The notes below the pieces were generated by a model. The model was not told the DNA's origin and did no database searches. It worked only from the letters and a program-made list of their open reading frames with translations. This document shows positions 8,437 through 15,809 of a DNA stretch of 64,000 nt, in pieces; the first letter of the stretch is position 1, and each line of letters starts with the position of its first letter. The stretch is from Candidatus Nitronereus thalassa (lineage in GTDB: Bacteria > Nitrospirota > Nitrospiria > Nitrospirales > UBA8639). The stretch spans positions 2,108,001 through 2,172,000 of the forward strand of contig NZ_JAQOUE010000001.1 of NCBI RefSeq assembly GCF_032191465.1. Reading direction: 5' to 3'. The position numbers and the translations under genes were made by a program.

Positions 8437-8952
8437 ATGACAAAAGCAAGGATTGCTTTGTGTGTTGGATTATTAACGATCCTGGGCCAAGCAGGATTGG
8501 TGATGGCAGCAAATCCAGATTCTGGGCCTGGCTGTGGATTAGGGAAATTGGCTTGGTCAGACTACCCCAATCAAAAGAACATCGCACCACAGGTCATGAT
8601 GGCCACGACCAATGGCACGTTTGGCAGCCAGACCTTTGGGATTAGCTCTGGGACATCTGGTTGTACCAATGACGGACAGATCATGGCCGAACACAAAGTT
8701 AATGTATTCGCCGCCTCAAATTACGAAAATTTATCCCAAGAAATGGCTCAAGGTCAGGGTGAGCATCTGGCCTCGTTAGCCACGTTGATGGGTGTCCCTG
8801 CCGAAGATCAACCAGCATTTTTTGCCATGGCACAGGATCGCTACACCAATATGGCACAAACTGGCAATCCCGAGCCTGAGGCTATTGTTGCCGCACTTCA
8901 TCAAGGGTTGAATCAAAATTCAATCTCGGCTCAATCTTCTCTTCATCGTTAA
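8437..8952 (+). CDS. DUF3015 family exported protein
   Basis: 171 aa, function unknown. A clear Sec signal peptide covers residues 1-25 (cleavage after VMA-A). The mature protein begins with a Cys/Gly motif (GPGCGLGKL), then TNGTFGSQTFGISSGTSGC, which is the hallmark of DUF3015 proteins, and a helical C-terminal half. Two cysteines in the mature part could form a disulfide. A strong Shine-Dalgarno sequence AAAAGGAGGT precedes the ATG. A rho-independent terminator follows immediately after the stop. It may be co-expressed at low level with the DUF4105 gene downstream, as this pairing is familiar in Gram-negative genomes. Confidence 0.85.
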   Translation: MTKARIALCVGLLTILGQAGLVMAANPDSGPGCGLGKLAWSDYPNQKNIAPQVMMATTNGTFGSQTFGISSGTSGCTNDGQIMAEHKVNVFAASNYENLSQEMAQGQGEHLASLATLMGVPAEDQPAFFAMAQDRYTNMAQTGNPEPEAIVAALHQGLNQNSISAQSSLHR

Positions 8953-8957
8953 TCTCA

Positions 8958-10919
8958 TTGGGGCTCCAGTCTTTCAAAACGCTGGAGCCCCCGTTTTTCT
9001 CCCTCCTGCATTTTTTTCTCTTTATTTCATTGGTATTCCCAATTTTTAGTTGGGAAACAAATGCCTCCGCTTCAGATTCGTTCCATACCTCATATGTCGA
9101 TACTTTAATTCAACAAGCCAAGAAAGACAGGCTGGCTGAACATCGCTATTGGCATCTTTTGATGCATTACCGAATAACGCTGGCTGGAGAAGTGGAAAGC
9201 GAAGTTGATGATCCGGGATTTTTCTTGGCTCCGCATGGGAAGTCTTACCCGGAATCCGAGCTTGAAGCGACTCTTCGATTCTTTTTTCGGGATGACTTAG
9301 TCGGTCGATCCCAACAACCCGCTCGTTGCGCCTTTGTAGCTCGTTATGAATGGCTTAAACGTCAATTGGAATTCGATGAGACTCAGTTCCCCATACATTC
9401 TTGCGATCGATTTGAACAATGGTTCACGGAATTCCACGCGCAATCGGTCACGCTCATCTTCGCCTCGGCGTTTATGAATAACCCTTCGTCCATGTTTGGT
9501 CATACCTTTCTGCGGATCGATCAGGAGGGACAAACCCCTGAAACTCGGATTCTCGCATATACCATCAATTACTCAGCCGATGTCCCCCCTGATGCGGGAA
9601 TTGCCTTTGCCTATAAAGGTATCACCGGCATGTATCGGGGGTATTTTTCCACTATCCCGTATTACCTCAAGGTCAAGGAATACCGTGATTTCGAAAATCG
9701 CGATCTTTGGGAGTACCAGTTAAATCTTTCCGAGGAACAAATCACCAACTTGTTACGCCATGCGTGGGAACTCGGCAATGCCTACTTTGACTACTATTTT
9801 TTTAAAGAAAATTGCGCCTACCATCTATTATCATTACTGGAAATTGCCAATCCCGCATTACGCCTGACCGAAGAGTTTTCCGGGTGGACGATTCCGGCAG
9901 ACACGGTTCGATTACTCACGAGTCAACCTGGACTTGTTGGAGACATCATTTATCGTCCATCTCGTAGCACCCAGATTCTTCGGCAGCGTGAACTGTTTTC
10001 TCAGGATGACAATCAATGGCTATTGCAAATTGTCGAAAACCCAGCGGAGATTCAGGTACGATCCTTTCAGTCTCAACCCATTTCTACGAAAATAAAAATT
10101 CTCGATCTTGCCTCGGACTATTTACGATATAAGACTGTAGACGTTCCGGACGAGGCGTCCCTCTACCGAGAATTGACCCGTGAAGTATTGCTGGCTCGAA
10201 GCCAACTGAAACAACCGAGCCTTCCTCCCTTTATTGAACCCTTTACCTTGCAGCCGGAAAGTGGCCATGACACCTCAAGAGTTTCCGTTGGTGTGGGTTG
10301 GCGTGAAGATGAGACCTTTGAAGAACTCGCCATACGAGGCGCGTACCATGATCTGCTTGATCCAGAAACCGGCTACACCCCCGGGGCACAGATTGAAATC
10401 TTCGGGCTCCATATGCGGCATTATGCACGACGCAATCAATTACGCGTCGAACGGTTTACTCTGCTCGACATTCTTTCCCTTTCCCCGATCGACCGGCTAT
10501 TTCGAGCACCTTCATGGAAAATCAAAATTGGCCACGAAAGTCTTCGTCATGGTACATGCCGTTATTGCAGTAGCGGAAATTTGAATGGCGGGGCAGGAGC
10601 CGCAGTACAATGGTCAGGGATCGGAACACCAACATTCTTTGGATTTGGCGAAATCGATGCAAACGTCTCCACAGGATTTCAACGTAATCATCGCATTGGA
10701 GGAGGCAGTACCATCGGCATGCTCGCCAACCCTCACCCACGTTGGGGCGTACTCATCACCGCGACGTATCTCCATTTCCCGATTGGCGAACGGTCTGACG
10801 ACACCAGAATCTTTTTTGGCCAACGCCTGACCATCTCTCAAAACCTAACTGCCCGGCTGGAATATCGCCACCGGAGGGATGATAATGACGTAGTTTTTTC
10901 TGTTCAGGCGTTTTTTTAG
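8958..10919 (+). CDS. DUF4105 domain exported protein
   Basis: Up to 653 aa. A hydrophobic segment (about 14-31) with an A-S-A cleavage region suggests export. The DUF4105 core (about 130-330) is recognised by SVTLIFASAFMNNPSSMFGH, YTINYSADV, FAYKGITGMYRGYFSTIPYY and the ENCAYHLLSLL motif; the Cys and His residues there recall a papain-like fold, but activity is not established. The C-terminal third has alternating polar/hydrophobic strands ending in F-F, suggesting an outer-membrane beta-barrel. Start is uncertain: the frame opens at a TTG (8958) inside a terminator hairpin, so the true start may be the CTG at 9006 or the TTG at 9030. No ATG or Shine-Dalgarno sequence is visible. Confidence 0.8.
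   Translation: MGLQSFKTLEPPFFSLLHFFLFISLVFPIFSWETNASASDSFHTSYVDTLIQQAKKDRLAEHRYWHLLMHYRITLAGEVESEVDDPGFFLAPHGKSYPESELEATLRFFFRDDLVGRSQQPARCAFVARYEWLKRQLEFDETQFPIHSCDRFEQWFTEFHAQSVTLIFASAFMNNPSSMFGHTFLRIDQEGQTPETRILAYTINYSADVPPDAGIAFAYKGITGMYRGYFSTIPYYLKVKEYRDFENRDLWEYQLNLSEEQITNLLRHAWELGNAYFDYYFFKENCAYHLLSLLEIANPALRLTEEFSGWTIPADTVRLLTSQPGLVGDIIYRPSRSTQILRQRELFSQDDNQWLLQIVENPAEIQVRSFQSQPISTKIKILDLASDYLRYKTVDVPDEASLYRELTREVLLARSQLKQPSLPPFIEPFTLQPESGHDTSRVSVGVGWREDETFEELAIRGAYHDLLDPETGYTPGAQIEIFGLHMRHYARRNQLRVERFTLLDILSLSPIDRLFRAPSWKIKIGHESLRHGTCRYCSSGNLNGGAGAAVQWSGIGTPTFFGFGEIDANVSTGFQRNHRIGGGSTIGMLANPHPRWGVLITATYLHFPIGERSDDTRIFFGQRLTISQNLTARLEYRHRRDDNDVVFSVQAFF
8960..8998 (+). terminator. Rho-independent terminator after the DUF3015 gene
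   Basis: GGGGCTCCAG (8960-8969) pairs perfectly with CTGGAGCCCC (8982-8991), a 10-bp stem with a 12-base loop, followed by CGTTTTT. It lies 8 bases past the DUF3015 stop and overlaps the most upstream possible start of the next gene. Confidence 0.8.
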
Positions 10920-10979
10920 TTGGCGAGAGAGAACATCCTGGAAGAAAGACGCTTCAGTATATTCTCAAAAAATACCCGA

Positions 10980-11477
10980 TTACTCTTGGGCTTCTGATGA
11001 AGATTCTTGGGAGCTTTTTTCTGTTTGCTCAATAGGATGACGGGAAAGACCCTTTTGAGCAGCAATAGCTTCCTGCAACGCGGGGCTCGGCTTGGGAGGA
11101 GTGTACCCTTCAATCGAAACCACACGATCATTCTGATCATAAACAATGTAGGTGAGTTCCTCCTCACCCATCACCCCTTCAATGACCGTGCCTGGAATTT
11201 CCCAAATCCCAAAGGTGGCAAAATCCATATATAAATTCCACAAGGCTCGATGCCCATTGGGAGAATTGCCCATTTCAAATTGATAGGCATCACGGTGCCT
11301 ACCTCCCTCAAGCGGTTCAGATGAAACGGGTGTCCCCAATTGAAGTTCAACCATTTGCCGTTTTGACCCAACCTCAAAAGCCTCAAAATTTGGCTGGGGC
11401 TTTCCGTTTAAAGCCATGGCAACAGAACAACCAGAGCTAAAAAGTAAAACAAGAATTAATGGAAATGCATTTCTCAT
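10980..11477 (-). CDS. Hypothetical lipoprotein
   Basis: 165 aa, convergent with the DUF4105 gene. A type II signal peptide ends at lipobox FSSGC (Cys17). The mature region contains a short segment (about 35-70) resembling the SmpA/BamE style of small outer-membrane lipoproteins (EVGSKRQMVELQLGTPVSS), then Trp/Tyr-rich strands and a Pro/Glu/Ser-rich tail. No specific function is recognised. The neighbouring minus-strand lipoprotein genes at 12230 and 12754 have similar size and organisation. Confidence 0.75.
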   Translation of the reverse strand: MRNAFPLILVLLFSSGCSVAMALNGKPQPNFEAFEVGSKRQMVELQLGTPVSSEPLEGGRHRDAYQFEMGNSPNGHRALWNLYMDFATFGIWEIPGTVIEGVMGEEELTYIVYDQNDRVVSIEGYTPPKPSPALQEAIAAQKGLSRHPIEQTEKSSQESSSEAQE

Positions 11478-11573
11478 GGTAGGGATTCTTTTTTTTATTC
11501 TTGAGAAAATTTAGTGAGTGTTAAAATCTGTTTTCTTAGGGTTATAGCACATATGGTTTATTATCACCTTGAA

Positions 11574-11909
11574 GATCACAACAAAGCCTACAACAAAGTT
11601 TTAGAACTCGATACATGCAAGCATGAAGGGCATTACAACTTGAGTATGATCACGATCGAGGAACGCAAGTTTGACGATCCTAAAATCTTTGAAGCCGCGC
11701 TCAAACATTTTGACACCGTATTAGTCGACCTGCCCAATCAACCCGACGTGAAATGGGACAAAGGCTTGGCCTTGTGGTCCCTGAAGCACTACCGCAAAAC
11801 CGAAGAATTCTGGGCCACCATCCACAAAAACCTCTAACCCGACAGCAAAGCCTCCGCGTACGTCAAACAAGCCCTCGCCAAACTCTGCCAAGGCAAAACG
11901 CCGTTTTAA
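11574..11909 (+). pseudogene. Truncated, decayed duplicate of the ccmI 3' end
   Basis: 336 bases align without gaps to 7953-8288 of ccmI, ending at the same TAA. Shared strings include EERKFDDPKIF and ALKHFDTVLVDLPNQP. At 11835 a codon equivalent to CAA in ccmI is TAA, cutting the frame before the last TPR helix; the homology continues after it. An upstream ATG at 11514 could still give a 107-aa product, but its first 20 residues are unrelated to ccmI and no Shine-Dalgarno is obvious. Best read as a non-functional copy created by segmental duplication. Confidence 0.85.
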
Positions 11910-12229
11910 TTATCCCTCTACTGGCGTCCCAAGCAACTATCTGGGCCCCTGCCTCTTTTCTACCCCACTGTTACTGAAAAAAATCATTAGGCCACTTTCA
12001 ATTAAATAAAATCCTCACTGGCTTTATTTTCAATCAAAAGAGATGCTTGGAAGGGCAAATATTGGCGAAGAAGGAAATACCTATGGGGGATGAAGTTGAA
12101 ACTTCACTAAAAACAATTTCGGTAATTTTTTGTTATGGCCCAAGAACTAAAGGGGCAATAACTTCTTTAGAAGTTTTCCTAGACAAAGTAGTAGGGAAAA
12201 GTCGAGATTTCAAGGTTAAAAATATACCC
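11910..12229. other. A/T-rich interval without a convincing gene
   Basis: 320 bp between the ccmI fragment and a minus-strand lipoprotein gene. An 81-codon frame (12047-12292) exists on the plus strand but runs into the opposite gene and has no recognisable motif. No terminator or RNA structure stands out. Confidence 0.4.
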
Positions 12230-12742
12230 CTAATCAATATTTTTTCTTACAAAAATGGCCTTCTCAATTTTCTCAAAAACCTCTTGATATAATTTAGGCT
12301 CTTCAATTGGAGTATCTACTCTTTGTGTTTGCCCATAACCACTTGAGGCTATAATATTGTCAACAAAGTTTATTCGAATTCTTGTCATGTTTTTTCTTAT
12401 TGTCTCCACAAATCCGGTAGCTTTTCGGTATTCTTGGGTGGCCCCGCCTAATACAAATCCCCTATTAGTGGGACTCTTACCAGTTATTAAACCTGATTCT
12501 AAGTCACCGGATTCTATAATGTAGCCAAGGTCTTGAAATACTGATAACGTTGAAGCAAACGCAACTGCTTTCGAAGTATCGAATTCTTTTGTTTGAAATG
12601 CTTGAAGTTCAAGGCTTGTTTTAGTTGGTGTATAATTTTGTGGCAAACAGCCATTCACGCTGAGAATAACAGCCAGTAAAAATAAGAAATATCCTTTAGC
12701 TAACAATTTTTCAAAAAAAAGATTGGAGATGCGGGAGTACAT
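12230..12742 (-). CDS. Hypothetical lipoprotein
   Basis: 170 aa. N-terminal hydrophobic segment with lipobox SVNGC (Cys32 from the ATG at 12742). The mature part has TSKAVAFASTLSVFQDLGYII followed by ESGLITGKSP, a pattern seen in many small outer-membrane lipoproteins of unknown role in which an alpha/beta unit senses or packs against the membrane. Base composition is A/T-richer than the ccm operon. It lies 11 bases downstream of the lipoprotein gene at 12754, so the two are probably one transcript. Confidence 0.7.
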   Translation of the reverse strand: MYSRISNLFFEKLLAKGYFLFLLAVILSVNGCLPQNYTPTKTSLELQAFQTKEFDTSKAVAFASTLSVFQDLGYIIESGDLESGLITGKSPTNRGFVLGGATQEYRKATGFVETIRKNMTRIRINFVDNIIASSGYGQTQRVDTPIEEPKLYQEVFEKIEKAIFVRKNID

Positions 12743-12753
12743 TTTTGAGCGGC

Positions 12754-13218
12754 CTAGAAACGAGACGTCCGATAGGAAAAATCTCTAACTTTCTTATCTT
12801 TATCAAATTTAATTATCACAGTAAGAGTTCTTTGGGTTGTTGACCTTGCTCCAGAGCTTCCCGACATTCCAAGAAGTATAAGGGTTCCATAACCGCTATT
12901 TTCCGACACCGCCACGTCTGACGAAAATTTGTCATATATCCAGACTTCTCGCCGCTCCTCATCCGTGGTCACGATATTCGGAGAACCCAAAACCTCAGCA
13001 ACTTGGGCAGAGGACATTCCTACCTTTATTTCCCTCTGAACTGACCCTACTGTTACACGGTCGCCGGAATCATTTTGAACTGCCGAACGGTGGTCACCAG
13101 CACTCATGCAACCTGATACGGTCATAGAAAAAATGAAAATTAAAATTGTAGTCTTCAAAGTATCGGTTCCAGTTGATAGAGAAATATGAACCCAAGTATA
13201 CTTTAATTGTCGGATCAA
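12754..13218 (-). CDS. SmpA/BamE-like small lipoprotein
   Basis: Up to 154 aa, with lipobox TVSGC. The segment VGSVQREIKVGMSSAQVAEVLGSPNIVTTDEERREVWIYD (about 63-100 in total) is the canonical two-helix/beta arrangement of the SmpA/OmlA fold, where a GMSxxxVxxxLGxP turn is diagnostic. Family members help assemble or stabilise outer-membrane protein complexes; for this one the exact role is unknown. The ATG at 13218 gives a long N terminus before the hydrophobic core; a TTG at 13158 would place the signal peptide more normally and may be the real start. It is the first gene of a pair with the lipoprotein at 12230. Confidence 0.72.
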   Translation of the reverse strand: MIRQLKYTWVHISLSTGTDTLKTTILIFIFSMTVSGCMSAGDHRSAVQNDSGDRVTVGSVQREIKVGMSSAQVAEVLGSPNIVTTDEERREVWIYDKFSSDVAVSENSGYGTLILLGMSGSSGARSTTQRTLTVIIKFDKDKKVRDFSYRTSRF

Positions 13219-13333
13219 AAAAAGGATTTTATTGTGGAAAGGATACTGTTTGTCGAGCTAATCCCCGTATCGAATTAAAGGGAAGGTTTATTTCGGGTGG
13301 GAAGGCTTTAACAACGGTTATCCAAAAAAACTT

Positions 13334-13402
13334 GTGCCGAAGCCGGGACTTGAACCCGGACGGGTTTCCCCACACGCCCCTCAAACGTGCGCGTCTGCCA
13401 TT
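13334..13402 (-). repeat. Truncated tRNA-Leu copy, putative attachment-site repeat
   Basis: 69 bases identical to 14166-14234 of the intact tRNA-Leu(GAG) gene, in the same orientation and exactly 832 bp away. It holds the 3' part of the tRNA but lacks the first 13 bases, so it cannot be a working tRNA. Position on the 3' side of the tRNA matches the geometry left by tRNA-targeted integration. Confidence 0.85.
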
Positions 13403-13423
13403 TGGACTTTCAGATCCCAAGTT

Positions 13424-13675
13424 TTATGCCTGAAAAGATACGGCTGGAATTTCCACTACTCGTTCAGGGATTTGGTGACGGTCAAAGATATCGTGATACA
13501 CCTGATCCATTTTTTTAAGAATGCCTGGCTTAAAATATTTTTCTCCGCATTGCCGGCAAACGCCGGCTGGGACATTACTGACAATCAACAAATGTGATTG
13601 ACGACGATAATCGTATTCAATACTTTTTTCTTCTACCTCTCCTCCACAAAAGGAACAGTCTCCATAGATATTCAT
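13424..13675 (-). CDS. YgiT-type zinc-finger protein, putative antitoxin
   Basis: 83 aa. The N-terminal half carries two CxxC pairs (CSFCGG near residues 7-12 and CRQCGEKYF near 42-50), the MqsA/YgiT-type zinc-binding arrangement with VPAGVCRQCGE as family signature. In relatives this domain belongs to antitoxins or their regulators, and a DNA-binding helix-turn-helix may follow; here the protein ends soon after the zinc finger. A GAGGAAA Shine-Dalgarno precedes the ATG at 13675, and the upstream DUF4258 stop overlaps it as ATGA, so the two are translated together. The frame is open further upstream to 13834, inside the partner, but that start is not credible. Confidence 0.82.
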   Translation of the reverse strand: MNIYGDCSFCGGEVEEKSIEYDYRRQSHLLIVSNVPAGVCRQCGEKYFKPGILKKMDQVYHDIFDRHQIPERVVEIPAVSFQA

Positions 13676-14001
13676 GATGTTTTTCCTCCTCTTCGCCTGG
13701 GGTCTTCCCACTTTGGTGCCTGGGGAATATACACCGTGATGATTCTCAGGGTTTTTTCGCCATTGGATTGACCATATGCCCAGCCCATGACCAGATGAAC
13801 AGGTATGGGCCCCACATATCCTAAAACCAGACAACTTTCCCCTCTTGGATCGTCGGGGTAATTTTCTATGACTTCCCCGCCCATAATAGCCGTTTCGATC
13901 TCAGTGATATCAAGATCGTCCTCTAGCCTTTCCTGTTGAGCGTGAATACTGAATTCGTAGTTTCCTTCCATGATTCGTTGTTTGATCGCATCAATATCCA
14001 T
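13672..14001 (-). CDS. DUF4258 family protein, putative toxin
   Basis: 109 aa. Begins with a helix containing SIHAQQERLEDD, followed by ITEIETAIMGGEVIENYPDD and a beta-sheet half with RIITVYIPQAPKWEDPR, the complete DUF4258 signature. The fold is thought to resemble RelE/HicA-type small RNA-directed toxins, and the partner in such pairs is commonly a YgiT-type zinc-finger protein, as here. Activity is inferred only. First gene of the cassette; a GGAAGGCGGG stretch before the ATG serves as ribosome binding site. Confidence 0.82.
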   Translation of the reverse strand: MDIDAIKQRIMEGNYEFSIHAQQERLEDDLDITEIETAIMGGEVIENYPDDPRGESCLVLGYVGPIPVHLVMGWAYGQSNGEKTLRIITVYIPQAPKWEDPRRRGGKTS

Positions 14002-14163
14002 TCCCGCCTTCCTAGGTATTCAGGGTGGAAACACCCTACTATATCAAATTCAAAAGCAGAGGAAATGCTTGGGCATTATGAAAAGATTGTACAGATTGTC
14101 AGTTTTGACAGAAACCCTGGCAAACACATGGGTGGGGCGATTATTGGGAAGAGAAATGGAAAT

Positions 14164-14247
14164 TGGTGCCGAAGCCGGGACTTGAACCCGGACGGGTTTC
14201 CCCACACGCCCCTCAAACGTGCGCGTCTGCCATTCCGCCACTTCGGC
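14164..14247 (-). tRNA. tRNA-Leu (anticodon GAG)
   Basis: Acceptor stem GCCGAAG/CTTCGGC closes perfectly, the anticodon stem CACGT/GCGTG (with a final T-G pair) frames the loop TTGAGGG giving anticodon GAG, a long class II variable arm is present, the T loop reads TTCAAGT, and CCA is encoded. Its 3' 69 bases are repeated at 13334-13402, making it a likely integration target. Confidence 0.95.
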
Positions 14248-14350
14248 AAGGTGGGGGATTATAGGTAGGGGTGAAAACGGTTGTCAATCAAGTGGTGCTC
14301 CGGTACAATCTTCTCATTAAAACTTTTCTCATCAGAGAATCTCAATCTTC

Positions 14351-15046
14351 ATGTCCGACTCCATTCAGCCTTCTTCCTCCCCACCTTCGCCGCCTAGCGC
14401 CATTGGTGCGTTTTTTGATGTTGATAATACCTTGATTCCCGGACAATCCATTGAAATTCGCTTTGTGCGGTATTTGTGGAAAAGCGGTTTTTTATCCAAA
14501 CGAGTGCTCGTCGATAGTGCGCTCTACTTGTTGTTTAATATCCTTGAGTTTTCCCTTTCCCCTCTTCGCGAACGAAAAATTTATTTACTGGACAAACGCC
14601 CGGAGGGGATTGAGCCACTGGCCAAATGGTTTGTGCGATCGGAGATCTGTCCCCGGTTATCCCTCAAAGGCACCACGGCCCTGGCCCAACATAAACTCGC
14701 CGGTCATCACGTCGCCCTCATTAGCGGCACTCCAGAATTTCTGGTGAAACCCCTGGCGCATTTCTTGGATGTCCCGAATGTCCTGGCGGCCAAGTTGGAA
14801 ACCAACCAAGATGGCTATACCGGTCGGGTGCATTCCCCCTATCCTTATGGAGAAGGCAAGCGCCGTCTGCTCCAAACTTTTTCAGAAACCCATGGCGTAG
14901 ATTTGGCTCAAAGCTATGCCTATGGTGATAGCCCTGGGGATATCCAGGCGCTGGAATCCGTGGGGCATCCCTTGGTCGTCAATCCCATTCGCGGAATGGC
15001 ACGCATTGCTCGACGACACCGGTGGCCCATTGCGCTCTGGGCATAG
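14351..15046 (+). CDS. HAD-superfamily IB hydrolase (SerB-like phosphatase)
   Basis: 231 aa cytoplasmic phosphohydrolase. Motif I FDVDNTLI gives nucleophile Asp23 and acid/base Asp25; motif II is the serine in ALISGTPEF; motif III/IV is the lysine region plus YGDSPGDIQAL with metal-binding aspartates. The cap region is helical, as in subfamily IB. Relatives dephosphorylate phosphoserine or lipid-derived phosphates; the substrate here cannot be read from sequence. The N-terminal 17 residues are Ser/Pro-rich and may be disordered. It precedes queE by 20 bases, likely one transcript. Confidence 0.85.
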   Translation: MSDSIQPSSSPPSPPSAIGAFFDVDNTLIPGQSIEIRFVRYLWKSGFLSKRVLVDSALYLLFNILEFSLSPLRERKIYLLDKRPEGIEPLAKWFVRSEICPRLSLKGTTALAQHKLAGHHVALISGTPEFLVKPLAHFLDVPNVLAAKLETNQDGYTGRVHSPYPYGEGKRRLLQTFSETHGVDLAQSYAYGDSPGDIQALESVGHPLVVNPIRGMARIARRHRWPIALWA

Positions 15047-15066
15047 CAGGACATTTAATCACCTGC

Positions 15067-15762
15067 ATGCCGATGAACAGCCCGAAGTCACTTCCACTAC
15101 AATCTTCTTCCTCTCCAGATTCCACACTCCGGATCACAGAAATTTTTCATAGCATTCAAGGTGAGTCGACCTTTGCCGGGGAACCCTGCGTGTTTGTTCG
15201 GTTGACCGGATGCCCTCTTCGATGCACCTGGTGCGATACGGCCTATGCCTTTCATGGCGGCACCGACATGAGCTTGGCGACCGTACTCGATCAGGTGAAA
15301 AGCTATGGATGTCGGCTCGTTGAAGTCACTGGCGGAGAACCACTTTCTCAAGCTGCCGCATTTCCTCTGATTGCCGGGTTATGCGATGAAGGACTCGAAG
15401 TGCTCATCGAAACGAGTGGAGCCATGGACATTTCCACGGTCGATCCCCGGGCAAAGATAATTTTGGACATTAAATGTCCTGGCAGTGATATGGAGGACCG
15501 AACGCGCTGGGATAATCTCCAGCACATCACTCAAAAAGATCAGATTAAATTTGTCATAAGCGACCGTCGGGATTACGATTGGGCTGTGGACGTGGTCCAC
15601 CGGCATCACCTGGCTGACCGCTGTCCCGTATTATTTAGCCCGGTGTTTGGTGGACAAGAATTGCGTCCCATGGCAGAGTGGATTCTTCAAGACCGGTTGC
15701 CCGTCCGATTTCAAGTGCAATTGCATAAATTTATTTGGAACCCCGAAACGCGCGGCGTGTAG
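15067..15762 (+). CDS. queE: 7-carboxy-7-deazaguanine synthase QueE
   Basis: Radical SAM enzyme that converts 6-carboxy-tetrahydropterin to 7-carboxy-7-deazaguanine in queuosine precursor synthesis. 231 aa. EIFHSIQGESTFAGEPCVFV and the cluster-binding motif CPLRCTWC (Cys49, Cys53, Cys56) with following DTAYA are diagnostic, as is VTGGEPL. The frame is open to 15022 inside the HAD gene; the ATG at 15067 (or 15073) is preferred because upstream residues are not conserved family sequence. No other queuosine genes lie in the window. Confidence 0.92.
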   Translation: MPMNSPKSLPLQSSSSPDSTLRITEIFHSIQGESTFAGEPCVFVRLTGCPLRCTWCDTAYAFHGGTDMSLATVLDQVKSYGCRLVEVTGGEPLSQAAAFPLIAGLCDEGLEVLIETSGAMDISTVDPRAKIILDIKCPGSDMEDRTRWDNLQHITQKDQIKFVISDRRDYDWAVDVVHRHHLADRCPVLFSPVFGGQELRPMAEWILQDRLPVRFQVQLHKFIWNPETRGV

Positions 15763-15809
15763 GGGGTCCCTTCTCAGTTCAATTACCATCAATAGAAACA
15801 GGAGATTCT

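Larger units (their letters stand above)
13403..14165. mobile_element. Putative minimal integrated cassette bounded by tRNA-Leu direct repeats
   Basis: 763 bp between the two 69-bp direct repeats. It contains only a DUF4258 gene and a YgiT-type zinc-finger gene, a toxin/antitoxin-like pair. No integrase or recombinase gene is inside or beside it. Either the remnant of a larger tRNA-Leu island held by the toxin/antitoxin pair, or a passenger mobilised in trans. Confidence 0.5.

Noticed and set aside
12047-12292. 81-codon plus-strand reading frame after the ccmI fragment
   Set aside because: No Shine-Dalgarno, no recognisable motif, and its end runs 63 bases into the opposite-strand lipoprotein gene.
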